Shown here one piece after another: positions 7,413-16,548 of a DNA stretch of 32,276 nucleotides (the stretch's first letter is position 1; every line of letters begins with the position of its first letter). Below the pieces are notes generated by a model that did not search any database, had not been told where the DNA came from, and worked only from the letters and a program-made list of their open reading frames with translations. The stretch comes from UBA2943 sp946534895 (GTDB lineage Bacteria > Bacillota > Clostridia > Christensenellales > Aristaeellaceae). The position numbers were made by a program, and so were the translations under genes. Where the stretch lies: NCBI GenBank assembly GCA_946534895.1, contig CAMNDE010000037.1:1-32276 (forward strand). Reading direction: 5' to 3'.

Positions 7413-10400
7413 ATGAAATCATCACTCCATATACTGCGTCTGCAGACTGAATACATGACTCAGCCTCTGGGCATGGATGTGCCGTGCCCGCGCTTTTCCT
7501 GGATACTGGAAGCCCCGGACGGCACGCGGCAGGCAGACTGCCGGCTGCGCGTTTTCCGCGGGAAGGAAACCACACCTCTGTGGGATTCCGGGCTGCTTGA
7601 CACGGACTGTTCCCTCGGCATTCCCTATGCCGGGCCTGAGCTGGAGCCAAGAACACGCTATACTGTCTCTGTGACAGTCCGGGACACGGAGGGCAGGGAA
7701 GCTGAAGCGTCCGACTGGTTTGAGACAGGCTTTCTGGACGCCAGGCTTTCCGCCTGGGGCGGTGCCAGGTGGATCGGCGCGCCGGATCCCCACCTGTGCG
7801 CGGATACGCTGGGCGTCTTTTCCCTGTCCGCCACCCTGACGCTTGCCCCCGGCAGCCATCGTGCCGGGATTGTGTTCGGCGCGGGGGACAGGCGGCTCGC
7901 GGACGCCAACCGGAATATCCTCGGACGCCATGGATACAGCGAGATCCGGTATGTGATTAACACCTCGGAGGACCCTGCGGTGCTGGAAATCTTCCGTACC
8001 GGGTACGCCCCGGAGGATACGGATGAGCCGCTGGCCAGCGTCCCGCTGAAGGCATGGGGAAAGAAGGACGCGCCTTCGCTCATCAATGATGCCAACCGCT
8101 TCCGGCCGCATACGCTCACGGTCGAGGTTCCGGGGAATGCGGCCTATGCCTATCTGGACGGCGTGCTGGTGGATGCGGTGGAGGCGGTGAACTTTCACGG
8201 CTTCCCGGAAACCCGGCCGCGCCAGCTGAATCCTCTGGGATTCAACGATGTGATCCCATTTCCTCACCTGTGCCGGATCGGCTATTATGTCGCTCAGGGG
8301 GATACCGCGCAGTTTGACGGGCTTCATGTGCGTTACCTGCGTGAGCCCTGCCGGGAAGCTGCCTGCCTGGAGGGCAGGACCATGACCGGCACGGAGGCAG
8401 GCGGCACCCGCTGGCTGCAGGATCCTTCCCGGCATGCCCTGCCGATGCTCAGAAAGGATTTCATGGTCAGTGAAGGGAAAGAGGTGGATTCTGCCCGGCT
8501 GTACATCACTTCCCGCGGGATCTATGACGCACGGATCAACGGGCAGGAGGTCACACAGACACTTTTCAATCCCGGGAACACGCAGTACAACAGGCGCATT
8601 CTGTACCAGACCTATGACATCACCGGCCTGCTCCGCCGCGGACAGAACGCAGTCGGGATCACCCTTGGGTCCGGCTGGTGGAGCGATGCCCAGACCTTTG
8701 TGGTCAAAAACTTCAACTACTATGGTGACCGGGAGTCTGTTCTGGCCCGGCTCGAAGTACGCTATACAGACGGCACAATGGACACCGTTGTGACCGCGCC
8801 CGGGGAATGGGCCTGCCTGGAGGACGGCCCCTATACCTATGCGGGTCTGTTCCAGGGAGAACACCTGGACCGGAGAAAACTCAGGCTGTATGAAGACTTC
8901 TCTCTGCCCGGCTTTGAAGCGGACGGCATGAAACCGGCTGTGGAGATCATCCCGGAGACCATTGACGAGACCTGGACGATGCCGAAGGGTTTTGGAAAAG
9001 CCTGGCCGCGCCTGGATCATACCCGGGCGATGATCCTTGGCTCCTTCCATGCGCCTGTCACGGAGGTCTGCCGGCTTCAGGCCAGGGAGCGGCTGGAGCC
9101 GCGTCCCGGTGTCTACCTGTATGACCTGGGTCAGGAGATTGCCGGCGTTCCCCGGATAAAGCTGCACGGGGAAGCGGGAACGGAAGTCACCCTGCGTTAC
9201 GGCGAGATCAGGTATCCCGACCTTCCGGAGTACGCGGAAAACACCGGGATGATCCTGACGGAAAACTACCGGGACGCGGAAAGCATTGACCGTGTCATTC
9301 TGCGCGGGGAACCGGAAGGCGAAAGCTACCAGCCGCGTTTCACCTTCCATGGATTCAGGTATATTGAGATCACCGGGACAGACGTTCCGCCGTCTCTCAC
9401 GGAAGTGGAGGGAATCCAGATTTCCTCCCTGCCGGCACTCACCGGAAGCCTGGAAACCGATGATCCCCTGGTGAACCGGTTCATTGAAAACGTCCGCTGG
9501 TCCCAGCTGTGCAATTTCATCAGCATCCCCACGGACTGCCCGCAGCGCAATGAACGGATGGGCTGGGCGGGAGACACGCATGTGTTCTGCCGCACCGCCA
9601 CGTATCAGGCGGATACGCGGATTTTCTACCGCAGGTATCTTGAAGCACTGCGGGACCTGCAGGAGGAAAACGGCAGTCTGCCGGACATTGCGCCTATGGG
9701 CGGCGGGTTCGGCGGCATCACGTATGAGACCGCGATGATCTTTATCGTCTGGGAACTGTACCAGCAGTACGGCGATGCGGGCATCATTCATGAATTCTAT
9801 CCTGCCATGACCGCGTGGATGGCCTACGCAAGATCCCAGGGCATGCCCGGGGACGGATTCGGCCTGAGCCTCGCGGACTGGCTGGCACCCGAGGAAACAG
9901 ACCACGCGCTGATGTTCAATGCCTTCTTCTTCCGCGCATCCGAGCTCATGGCCAGAATGGCAGCCATCCTTGGCATGGAAGAGGACAGCGGCCGCTATTC
10001 CGCCTGGGCGGAGGAAACCAGGACGTTCTGGCTCGGGCATTTCCTGGATCCGGAAACGGGCGTCACCCGCGGGATGAACGGAGAGCCCTGTGATACCCAG
10101 ACTTCCTACGCCCTGCCTGTGATGTTCGGTCTGCTGAAAGGCCCGGAAGCCCAGCGTGCCTCGGATCACCTGGACCGCATCACCCGGGAAAAGGGATGCC
10201 GTGTGTTTACCGGCTTCTTTGGCACGGGCATGCTGAACCCCGCCCTGTCCGCCGGCGGCCATGTGGATACCGCCTGCGCCCTGATCCGGCAGACGGCATT
10301 TCCTTCCTGGCTGTATCCGGTCACCCAGGGCGCAACCACCATCTGGGAACGCTGGAATTCCTATACCAGGGAAAACGGCTTCGGCGGGAACAACAGCATG

Positions 10401-10712
10401 AATTCATTCAACCACTATTCCCTGGGATCTGTCCTCTCCTGGTTCTATGAAACGCTGCTGGGCATCCAGCGGGATGAATCCGCGCCCGGATATCGTCATT
10501 TTACGCTGAAACCGCACTTCGAAGGGTTTGGCAGGGTCAGCGGCGGGTTTGATTCCCCCATGGGCCGGATCGAAAGCGCGTGGGAACGGAAGGACGGCTG
10601 CATCACATATCGTTGCACGATTCCGGCAAACGCCACCGCTGAACTGATTCTCCCGGACGGGCGGCAGGAACACCTGACAGGCGGGACCTACCGGACAGTC
10701 GTGGCACAGTAA
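7413..10712 (+). CDS. GH78 alpha-L-rhamnosidase
   Basis: A 1099-residue protein without a signal peptide that should remove terminal alpha-L-rhamnose from imported oligosaccharides. It opens with the N-terminal Fn3-like domain of bacterial rhamnosidases (LRLQTEYMTQPLGMD, then PRFSW). A beta-rich block of about 170 residues (roughly 135-308, including a concanavalin-like strand pattern) follows. Next are the rhamnosidase N domain (YITSRGIYDARINGQEV), the (alpha/alpha)6 catalytic barrel and a C-terminal beta-sandwich. The catalytic signature DCPQRNERMGWAGD holds Asp708, Glu714 and Asp721; TIWERWNSY supplies Glu979, the likely general base. At about 1100 residues it is longer than the usual 850-950 because of the inserted block. 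The 74-base gap from the preceding gene contains no terminator, so the two are probably co-transcribed. Confidence 0.94.
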   Translation: MKSSLHILRLQTEYMTQPLGMDVPCPRFSWILEAPDGTRQADCRLRVFRGKETTPLWDSGLLDTDCSLGIPYAGPELEPRTRYTVSVTVRDTEGREAEASDWFETGFLDARLSAWGGARWIGAPDPHLCADTLGVFSLSATLTLAPGSHRAGIVFGAGDRRLADANRNILGRHGYSEIRYVINTSEDPAVLEIFRTGYAPEDTDEPLASVPLKAWGKKDAPSLINDANRFRPHTLTVEVPGNAAYAYLDGVLVDAVEAVNFHGFPETRPRQLNPLGFNDVIPFPHLCRIGYYVAQGDTAQFDGLHVRYLREPCREAACLEGRTMTGTEAGGTRWLQDPSRHALPMLRKDFMVSEGKEVDSARLYITSRGIYDARINGQEVTQTLFNPGNTQYNRRILYQTYDITGLLRRGQNAVGITLGSGWWSDAQTFVVKNFNYYGDRESVLARLEVRYTDGTMDTVVTAPGEWACLEDGPYTYAGLFQGEHLDRRKLRLYEDFSLPGFEADGMKPAVEIIPETIDETWTMPKGFGKAWPRLDHTRAMILGSFHAPVTEVCRLQARERLEPRPGVYLYDLGQEIAGVPRIKLHGEAGTEVTLRYGEIRYPDLPEYAENTGMILTENYRDAESIDRVILRGEPEGESYQPRFTFHGFRYIEITGTDVPPSLTEVEGIQISSLPALTGSLETDDPLVNRFIENVRWSQLCNFISIPTDCPQRNERMGWAGDTHVFCRTATYQADTRIFYRRYLEALRDLQEENGSLPDIAPMGGGFGGITYETAMIFIVWELYQQYGDAGIIHEFYPAMTAWMAYARSQGMPGDGFGLSLADWLAPEETDHALMFNAFFFRASELMARMAAILGMEEDSGRYSAWAEETRTFWLGHFLDPETGVTRGMNGEPCDTQTSYALPVMFGLLKGPEAQRASDHLDRITREKGCRVFTGFFGTGMLNPALSAGGHVDTACALIRQTAFPSWLYPVTQGATTIWERWNSYTRENGFGGNNSMNSFNHYSLGSVLSWFYETLLGIQRDESAPGYRHFTLKPHFEGFGRVSGGFDSPMGRIESAWERKDGCITYRCTIPANATAELILPDGRQEHLTGGTYRTVVAQ

Positions 10713-10766
10713 TGGAAAGATCCGCGGATTCCGGCTTCTTTCCGGAAACTTTCCATATCAATCATA

Positions 10767-10801
10767 CAGGGGCTGTGAGAACATGCGTCTCACAGCCCCT
10801 G
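10767..10801. terminator. perfect 14-bp inverted repeat between convergent genes
   Basis: CAGGGGCTGTGAGA (10767-10780) and TCTCACAGCCCCTG (10788-10801) form an unbroken 14-bp stem with a 7-base loop. It lies between the ends of the GH78 and GH31 genes and would serve both strands. Neither side has a real T-run, so termination is inferred from position and stability. Confidence 0.6.
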
Positions 10802-10895
10802 CTTAAGTCATATGGGAATGCATTTTTCGACAGGGAACAGGCTCTGCCATTTCAAAATGCCGGGCGTCTGGGATGGCTTCCGAACGGAAACCAGA

Positions 10896-12926
10896 TCAGT
10901 GCTGACGCACGAAGACAGGGATGACATCCAGCGGAGCCGGGGCGTCCACGCATGCCGGGCCATGAAGGGTTTCCCCGGTGTGCAGATTCTTCCATGCGCC
11001 TTCCGGCAGATACACGTTCCGGCTGGTGATGCCCGGCTCCATAACCGGGGCCACCAGATAGTCAGGCCCGAACATGTACTGATCCTTCAGGTCCCAGCAC
11101 GTTTCATCCCCGGGAAACTCATAGAACATGGCGCGCATCAGCGGGCTTCCGTTCTCGTGGGCCTCACGGAAGATTTCTTTCAGATAGGGCTTCAGCTCAC
11201 GGCGCAGTTCGTAGTAGCGGCGCATGATTGTATAGATTTCCTCGCCGTAGGACCACATTTCGTTGTCCTGGCCGGTATGCAGGTATCCGCCGCCGAAGTC
11301 CCTGTCGTCCAGGGCGGGAATGGTGAAGGGCTCGCGGTCGCCGTGCAGGCGCATGACCGGCTGGAAGACGGCCCACTCGTACCAGCGCACCAGCAGCTCA
11401 CGGAAATCCGGGTCAAAGACATTGCCTTCCATGAACCCGCCGATATCCGTGTTCCACCAGGGAATGCCGGCCAGACCGATATTCAGTCCGGCGGTGAGCT
11501 GGTCGCGCATGGATTCCCAGTTGGAGGGCACATCGCCGGACCAGAGCACATTGCCGTACTTCTGGCTGCCGGCCCAGCCGCTGCGCAGAAGGTTCACCGG
11601 ACAGGGATTGCCCAGGGCGGTCTCGTTGTCAAAGAAGGTGCGGCTGTAGTACTGGGGATAGATGTTGGAGCATTCCATGGCCGGACCGAGATAATAGCGG
11701 TAGTGATCGAAATCATAGCTGGTCAGGTCCGGCTCGGAATTGTCCAGCCAGAAGCAGTCAATGCCCAGGTCATAGTAGTGCTCCTTGCACTTTTCCCATA
11801 CATAGGCGCGGGTTTCCGGGTTCATGGGATCGATCTGCACGCAGTCGCCCTGGTAGTCATAGGTCTGCAGCGCGCCGCGCTCGGTGCGCATGAGCAGGCC
11901 GCGCTCCAGCATTTCGCCGAAGTTCTCGCTGCGCCGGTCCACGCTGGGCCAGATGCTGACCATGACGCGGATGCCCATGCTGTGCAGTTCATCCACCATC
12001 TTTTTCGGGTCCGGCCAGTATTTTTTGTCAAACTTCCAGTCGCCCTGGACGGTCCAGTGGAAGAAGTCAATGACAATGACATCCAGCTGGATGCCCAGCT
12101 CCCTGTACCGCCGGGCCACATTCAGCACCTCGTCCTGGGTGCGGTAGCGCAGCTTGCACTGCCAGAAGCCCATCAGATCCTCGCGCATCATGGGCGCGCG
12201 TCCGGAAACGGACGTGTACTTTTCCACAAGCTCCCGGGGCTCCGAGCCGACGCAGACCCAGTAGTCCATGTCCTTGCAGGCGTCGGCCACCCATTCGGTG
12301 ATGTTGTTGCCGAAGCACACGCGGCCGACGGCGGGATTGTTCCAGAGCATGCCGTAGCCCAGGCTGGAGACCAGGAAGGGCACGGTGGTCTGGCTGTTCT
12401 TCTGGCACAGGTCCAGGGAGCAGCCCTTCAGATTCATGTACGGCATCTGGTACTGGCCCATGCCGTAGATTTTCTCGCCGTCATTGGGCTCAAAGCGGAC
12501 GGTGAGCCTGTAGTCCCCGCCGGGATAGGGAATCCACTCGCGGTTGACCACCTTCAGGCAGTGGCTTTCCTTGGTGATGGAACCGCCGTAATTGCGGTAA
12601 TGCTCCTGCAGGAAGATTTTCCCGTCCCGCAGAAAGGTCATGACGCCGGCATGATTGATCCTGACAGCCAGGCGGCCGTTGCGCAGCACGCGCGCGGGCA
12701 TGGAGACGAATTCGCCGCTGCCGGTGCGGATCCGGTCCTCGGTTTCCTCATACTCGGCATGCGCGCAGGGAGGCGTCTCCGTCAGCGCCCAGTCCTGCTG
12801 GCAGAAGGCGGGGTACATGGTGGCCTGAACCCGGAAGGCGTCCGGGCCCCAGGGCGTGATCTTCAGCTGTTCTCCCTGCCGGCTGCAGAGAAGGGTGCCT
12901 GTGGCGGGATCAAACGTAAACTGCAT
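10896..12926 (-). CDS. GH31 alpha-glycosidase (alpha-xylosidase/alpha-glucosidase-like)
   Basis: A 676-residue cytoplasmic enzyme of family GH31, retaining alpha-glycosidases active on alpha-glucosides or alpha-xylosides. The catalytic nucleophile is Asp395 in CFWLDNSEPD, and the acid/base is Asp465 in NVLWSGDVPSNWES. LDVIVIDFFHW and VMVSIWPSVD are the usual barrel strands before the nucleophile, and WWNTDIGGF follows. The FWLDNSEP wording resembles alpha-xylosidases and related enzymes more than starch alpha-glucosidases, but the substrate is not decidable. ATG 12926 is preferred: AGGAGG lies 8 bases upstream, while an in-frame TTG at 12932 lies only 2 bases from it. The gene is convergent with the rhamnosidase gene and divergent from rpsB. 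Confidence 0.93.
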   Translation of the reverse strand: MQFTFDPATGTLLCSRQGEQLKITPWGPDAFRVQATMYPAFCQQDWALTETPPCAHAEYEETEDRIRTGSGEFVSMPARVLRNGRLAVRINHAGVMTFLRDGKIFLQEHYRNYGGSITKESHCLKVVNREWIPYPGGDYRLTVRFEPNDGEKIYGMGQYQMPYMNLKGCSLDLCQKNSQTTVPFLVSSLGYGMLWNNPAVGRVCFGNNITEWVADACKDMDYWVCVGSEPRELVEKYTSVSGRAPMMREDLMGFWQCKLRYRTQDEVLNVARRYRELGIQLDVIVIDFFHWTVQGDWKFDKKYWPDPKKMVDELHSMGIRVMVSIWPSVDRRSENFGEMLERGLLMRTERGALQTYDYQGDCVQIDPMNPETRAYVWEKCKEHYYDLGIDCFWLDNSEPDLTSYDFDHYRYYLGPAMECSNIYPQYYSRTFFDNETALGNPCPVNLLRSGWAGSQKYGNVLWSGDVPSNWESMRDQLTAGLNIGLAGIPWWNTDIGGFMEGNVFDPDFRELLVRWYEWAVFQPVMRLHGDREPFTIPALDDRDFGGGYLHTGQDNEMWSYGEEIYTIMRRYYELRRELKPYLKEIFREAHENGSPLMRAMFYEFPGDETCWDLKDQYMFGPDYLVAPVMEPGITSRNVYLPEGAWKNLHTGETLHGPACVDAPAPLDVIPVFVRQH

Positions 12927-12998
12927 AGGCAATGCCTCCTGAACATGATAATGGTTTCAGTATATACCGGGATGATAGCACCTTTGCGGGAAAAAATA

Positions 12999-13013
12999 CA
13001 TGCCCGGCATGCC
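12999..13013. promoter_or_regulatory. palindromic words upstream of GH31 gene, possible operator
   Basis: CATGCCCGGCATG (12999-13011) is a 6-1-6 palindrome and overlaps GGCATGCC (13006-13013). On the minus strand it falls between a TTGATG and a TATTTT that could be a weak promoter for the GH31 gene. A sugar-responsive repressor site is possible, but only position and symmetry support it. Confidence 0.25.
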
Positions 13014-13057
13014 GCATCAATGACAGAAAAAAATCCTGCGGGAAAGGGGAAACCCTA

Positions 13058-13086
13058 TTGTTTTTCCTCTGTATTTATGGTAAGAT
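13058..13086 (+). promoter_or_regulatory. promoter for rpsB-tsf
   Basis: TTGTTT (13058-13063) and TAAGAT (13081-13086) with exactly 17 bases between. It leaves a leader of about 90 bases that contains a GC-rich hairpin (GGGCGG and CCGTCCGCC around 13130-13144), which could take part in autoregulation by S2. Confidence 0.5.
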
Positions 13087-13183
13087 TCGCGCGATTACGC
13101 ACCCTGATGCCGCGGATGCTTGTGCCTTCGGGCGGCCGTCCGCCATGGCAGCAGGGGTGGAAGAAAACAAGGAGGAATCCCGT

Positions 13184-13927
<744 letters not shown>

Positions 13928-13966
13928 TTCCGCATCGGACATTGAATTCGGAAAGGAATGATATAC

Positions 13967-14893
13967 ATGGCTGTAACAGCTCAGATGGTTAAGGAACTGC
14001 GCGAGCGCACCAACGCCGGCATGATGGACTGCAAGAAGGCTCTTCTGGAGTCTGACGGCGACATGGACAAGGCCATTGACTGGCTGCGTGAAAAGGGACT
14101 GGCCCAGGCTGCCAAGAAGGCCAGCCGTATCGCCGCTGAAGGCGTTGTGGCCCAGTATGTGACCCCCTGCGGCTGCACCGGTGTCATCGCGGAAGTCAAC
14201 TGCGAGACCGACTTCGTGGCCAAGACCGACAACTTCATGAACTTCGCCAACAACGTGGCAAAGCACATCGCCAAGGCAAATCCTGCTGACGTGGATGAGC
14301 TCATGAACCAGAAGTTCGTGGACGACGAGAGCAAGACCATTTCCGACCTGGTCAGCGAAGCCACCGTGGCTATCGGCGAGAAGATCTCTGTCCGCCGTTT
14401 CGCCCGCTTCGAGACCAATGGTGTGGTTTCCACCTATATCCATATGGGCGGCAAGGTTGGCGTTCTGGTGGAGGTTGCCACCGATGAGGCCGGCCGCGAC
14501 AACGAAGACGTGAAGCAGTTCGCTCATGACCTGGCCCTTCAGATCGCCGCTGCCCGTCCCGAGGCCGTGCGCCGCGAGGAAGTCGCCAGCGACAAGCTGG
14601 AAAAGGAAAAGGAAATCCAGCGCGCCAAGGCGATCGAAGCCGGCAAGCCCGAGAAGATCGTGGACCGCATTGTGGACGGCCAGATCGAGAAGTATTACAA
14701 GGAAGTCTGCCTGCTTGACCAGGCCTTCGTCAAGGATCCCGACAAGGACATCAAGTCCCTGATGGCCGAGGTTTCCAAGAAGGCCGGCGTTGCGCTGGAT
14801 GTGGTGCGCTTTGCCCGTTTTGAGCGCGGCGAAGGCATTGAGAAGCGCAAGGATGACCTGGCTGCGGAAATCGCCGCCATGCAGAAAGCCTGA
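13967..14893 (+). CDS. tsf: translation elongation factor Ts
   Basis: A 308-residue nucleotide-exchange factor that recycles EF-Tu from the GDP form. The N-terminal UBA-like helix bundle reads VKELRERTNAGMMDCKKAL, with the signature RTNAGMMDCKKAL. The EF-Tu contact motif appears as NCETDFVAKTDNF, and the two core subdomains follow with HDLALQIAAA near residue 185. The C-terminal helix ends KDDLAAEIAAMQKA. Length and layout are full for the family. ATG 13967 is chosen because AAGGA lies 9 bases upstream. An ATG at 13958 abuts the ribosome site. A strong terminator follows directly. Confidence 0.98.
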   Translation: MAVTAQMVKELRERTNAGMMDCKKALLESDGDMDKAIDWLREKGLAQAAKKASRIAAEGVVAQYVTPCGCTGVIAEVNCETDFVAKTDNFMNFANNVAKHIAKANPADVDELMNQKFVDDESKTISDLVSEATVAIGEKISVRRFARFETNGVVSTYIHMGGKVGVLVEVATDEAGRDNEDVKQFAHDLALQIAAARPEAVRREEVASDKLEKEKEIQRAKAIEAGKPEKIVDRIVDGQIEKYYKEVCLLDQAFVKDPDKDIKSLMAEVSKKAGVALDVVRFARFERGEGIEKRKDDLAAEIAAMQKA

Positions 14894-14903
14894 TAGGTTG
14901 CAC

Positions 14904-14933
14904 AAGGGAACTGCCGAGCAGTTCCCTTTTTTT
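14904..14933 (+). terminator. intrinsic terminator after tsf
   Basis: AAGGGAACTGC (14904-14914), loop CGA, GCAGTTCCCTT (14918-14928), overlapping a run of seven T (14927-14933). This is a textbook Rho-independent terminator that separates rpsB-tsf from pyrH. Confidence 0.92.
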
Positions 14934-14961
14934 GACTCAGGGAAAGAGGAGGAGAATGGTT

Positions 14962-15672
14962 ATGGCAAAGTATAAGCGCGTACTGCTGAAACTGAGCGGG
15001 GAGGCCCTCAAGTCCGGCAGTGATCTGTTTGATTTCAGCCTGGTGGACAGCATGGCGGGCATTATCCGTGAGATGCATGAGACCGGAACCCAGATCGGGA
15101 TCGTGATCGGTGCGGGTAATATCTGGCGCGGACGCCAGGGCCCGGCCGCGAGCCTGGACCCGGTGACGGCGGATCAGATGGGCATGCTGGGCACCGTGAT
15201 CAACTGCCTGTGCGTGTGTGATGCACTGAAGCGGCAGGGACTGGACGCAGTGGTCATGTCGGCTGTGGACATCAACCGGTTCTGCGAGCCGTTCCATGCC
15301 ATGAAGGCGCGGGAGTACCTGGAAAGCGGACGCATCGTCCTGTTTGCCTGCGGCTCCGGCAATCCCTTCTTCTCCACGGACACCGCCGTGGTGCTGCGCG
15401 CGCTGGAAGTGGGCGCGGACGCCATCCTCATGGCCAAGAACATTGACGGCGTGTATACGGCGGACCCGCGCACGGACAGCAGCGCGACCATGATCCGGGA
15501 CATCACCTATGCCGAAGCCTTGGAAAGAGGACTCAAGGTCATGGATGCTTCTGCCTTCCAGCTCTGCTATGAGCAGCACATGCCCGTGGTGCGTGTGTTC
15601 GGCCTGGCGGATCCCAAAAATCTGGTGCGCGTGCTGGAAGGGGATCCCATGGGCACCGTGGTGCACCCCTGA
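14962..15672 (+). CDS. pyrH: UMP kinase
   Basis: A 236-residue bacterial UMP kinase of the amino acid kinase fold, phosphorylating UMP to UDP with ATP as a hexamer. Visible motifs are KRVLLKLSGEAL (phosphate-binding start), GIVIGAGNIWRGR (UMP/ATP glycine-rich loop), ADQMGMLGTVIN, GSGNPFFSTDTAV and KNIDGVYTADPR. Length is normal. The start is ATG 14962, 9 bases after AGGAGG; ATG 14956 is only 3 bases away. It begins 29 bases after the tsf terminator and no good promoter is visible in that gap, so expression may depend on read-through or on a promoter inside tsf. Confidence 0.98.
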   Translation: MAKYKRVLLKLSGEALKSGSDLFDFSLVDSMAGIIREMHETGTQIGIVIGAGNIWRGRQGPAASLDPVTADQMGMLGTVINCLCVCDALKRQGLDAVVMSAVDINRFCEPFHAMKAREYLESGRIVLFACGSGNPFFSTDTAVVLRALEVGADAILMAKNIDGVYTADPRTDSSATMIRDITYAEALERGLKVMDASAFQLCYEQHMPVVRVFGLADPKNLVRVLEGDPMGTVVHP

Positions 15673-15674
15673 GC

Positions 15675-15703
15675 TTGCCATTGGTGGGAAAACAGGGTAC
15701 AAT
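15675..15703 (+). promoter_or_regulatory. promoter for frr
   Basis: TTGCCA (15675-15680) and TACAAT (15698-15703) separated by 17 bases, directly after the pyrH stop and about 40 bases before the frr start. It would allow frr and the genes after it to be transcribed apart from rpsB-tsf-pyrH. Confidence 0.6.
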
Positions 15704-15741
15704 ACACCCAACAGGATTGAATGAATAAGGAGGTCAGGCCT

Positions 15742-16302
15742 ATGACAGTCGACGAAATCCTGAATCAGGCAAAAGACAAAATGAGCAAAACCTGTGCGGT
15801 ATATCAGCGCGAGATGACCACGCTTCGCGCCGGACGCGCCAATCCGCAGATGCTGGACCGGATCATGGTGGATTACTATGGGACGCCGACCCCCATCAAC
15901 CAGGTGGCGGGCGTTTCCTCTCCTGAGGCCCGGCTTCTGGTGATCAATCCCTGGGAAGCAAAGATGATTCCGGCCATTGAAAAGGCCATTCAGAAGAGCG
16001 ACCTGGGCATCAATCCCAGCAATGACGGCAAGATCATCCGTCTTGTGTTCCCGCCCACCAACGAAGAGCGCCGCAAGGAGCTGACCAAGGTGGCCCGCAA
16101 GAGCGCCGAGGACGCCAAGGTGGCGGTGCGTTCCATCCGCAGGGATGCGGTGGAGCAGTTCAAGAAGATGAAGAAGGTCAGCGAGATCACGGAAGACGAT
16201 CAGCATCAGGCGGAAGATGATATCCAGAAGATCACAGACAAGGCCATCAAGGAAGTGGACCAGATCTGTGCGGCCAAGGAAAAGGAGATCATGGAAGTCT
16301 GA
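15742..16302 (+). CDS. frr: ribosome recycling factor
   Basis: A 186-residue protein with the two-domain recycling factor layout. The helical arms include MSKTCAVYQREMTTLRAGRA and the C-terminal KKVSEITEDD...DIQKITDKAIKEVDQI helix. The small beta domain includes VDYYGTPTPINQVA and INPWEAKMIPAIEKAI. With EF-G it splits the post-termination ribosome. ATG 15742 is preceded by AAGGAGG (15726-15732); an ATG at 15721 lies upstream of that site and is rejected. The stop TGA shares its A with the ATG of the next small ORF, so the two are likely translationally coupled. Confidence 0.98.
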   Translation: MTVDEILNQAKDKMSKTCAVYQREMTTLRAGRANPQMLDRIMVDYYGTPTPINQVAGVSSPEARLLVINPWEAKMIPAIEKAIQKSDLGINPSNDGKIIRLVFPPTNEERRKELTKVARKSAEDAKVAVRSIRRDAVEQFKKMKKVSEITEDDQHQAEDDIQKITDKAIKEVDQICAAKEKEIMEV

Positions 16303-16517
16303 TGACTCAGTCACTTCTGGGGTTGCCCCTGTCTGAGGCCCTTGAACGGCTCGGCGGCGGAGACTGGACCGTACGGGAAACCTGCCCTCCCCGGGGCAAG
16401 GAACGGGGAGAGCTGCGGGTGATCCAGGTGCGGGACCATGAACTGGTGGTGAGCCGGTTTGAAACCCGGCCGGACATGACCGGCGAGGACCCATCCAATC
16501 ATGCGCAGGTCCCATAA
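16302..16517 (+). CDS. small PASTA-like protein between frr and uppS
   Basis: A 71-residue ORF whose ATG overlaps the frr stop by one base. The sequence (LLGLPLSEALERLGGGDW, then GELRVIQVR and ELVVSRF) has the helix-then-strand rhythm of a single PASTA-like domain: a G-x-x-L-x-E-A-x-x-x-L helix, then two or three strands. There is no signal peptide or membrane segment. A named family was not recognised. Its stop codon falls inside the strong hairpin at 16501-16530. Overlap with frr, absence of internal stops and protein-like composition favour a real gene, but the absence of an independent ribosome site leaves doubt. Confidence 0.6.
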   Translation: MTQSLLGLPLSEALERLGGGDWTVRETCPPRGKERGELRVIQVRDHELVVSRFETRPDMTGEDPSNHAQVP

Positions 16518-16534
16518 GGGGCTTGCGCATTTTT
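16501..16534 (+). terminator. strong terminator-like hairpin before uppS
   Basis: ATGCGCAGGTCCC (16501-16513), loop ATAA, GGGGCTTGCGCAT (16518-16530), a continuous 13-bp stem with two G-T pairs, followed by TTTTT ending at 16534. It overlaps the stop codon of the small ORF, ends 14 bases before the uppS start and leaves room for the uppS ribosome site. It should end or attenuate transcripts from the frr promoter. Confidence 0.75.
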
Positions 16535-16548
16535 CACCGGAGGAATAT

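Noticed and set aside
7422..10262. Long minus-strand open frame opposite the rhamnosidase gene
   Set aside because: No ribosome site or recognisable protein features. The plus strand carries a complete GH78 enzyme.
15721..15741. Upstream ATG 15721 as the frr start
   Set aside because: It precedes the ribosome site AAGGAGG at 15726-15732, which is correctly spaced for ATG 15742, where the family alignment also begins.
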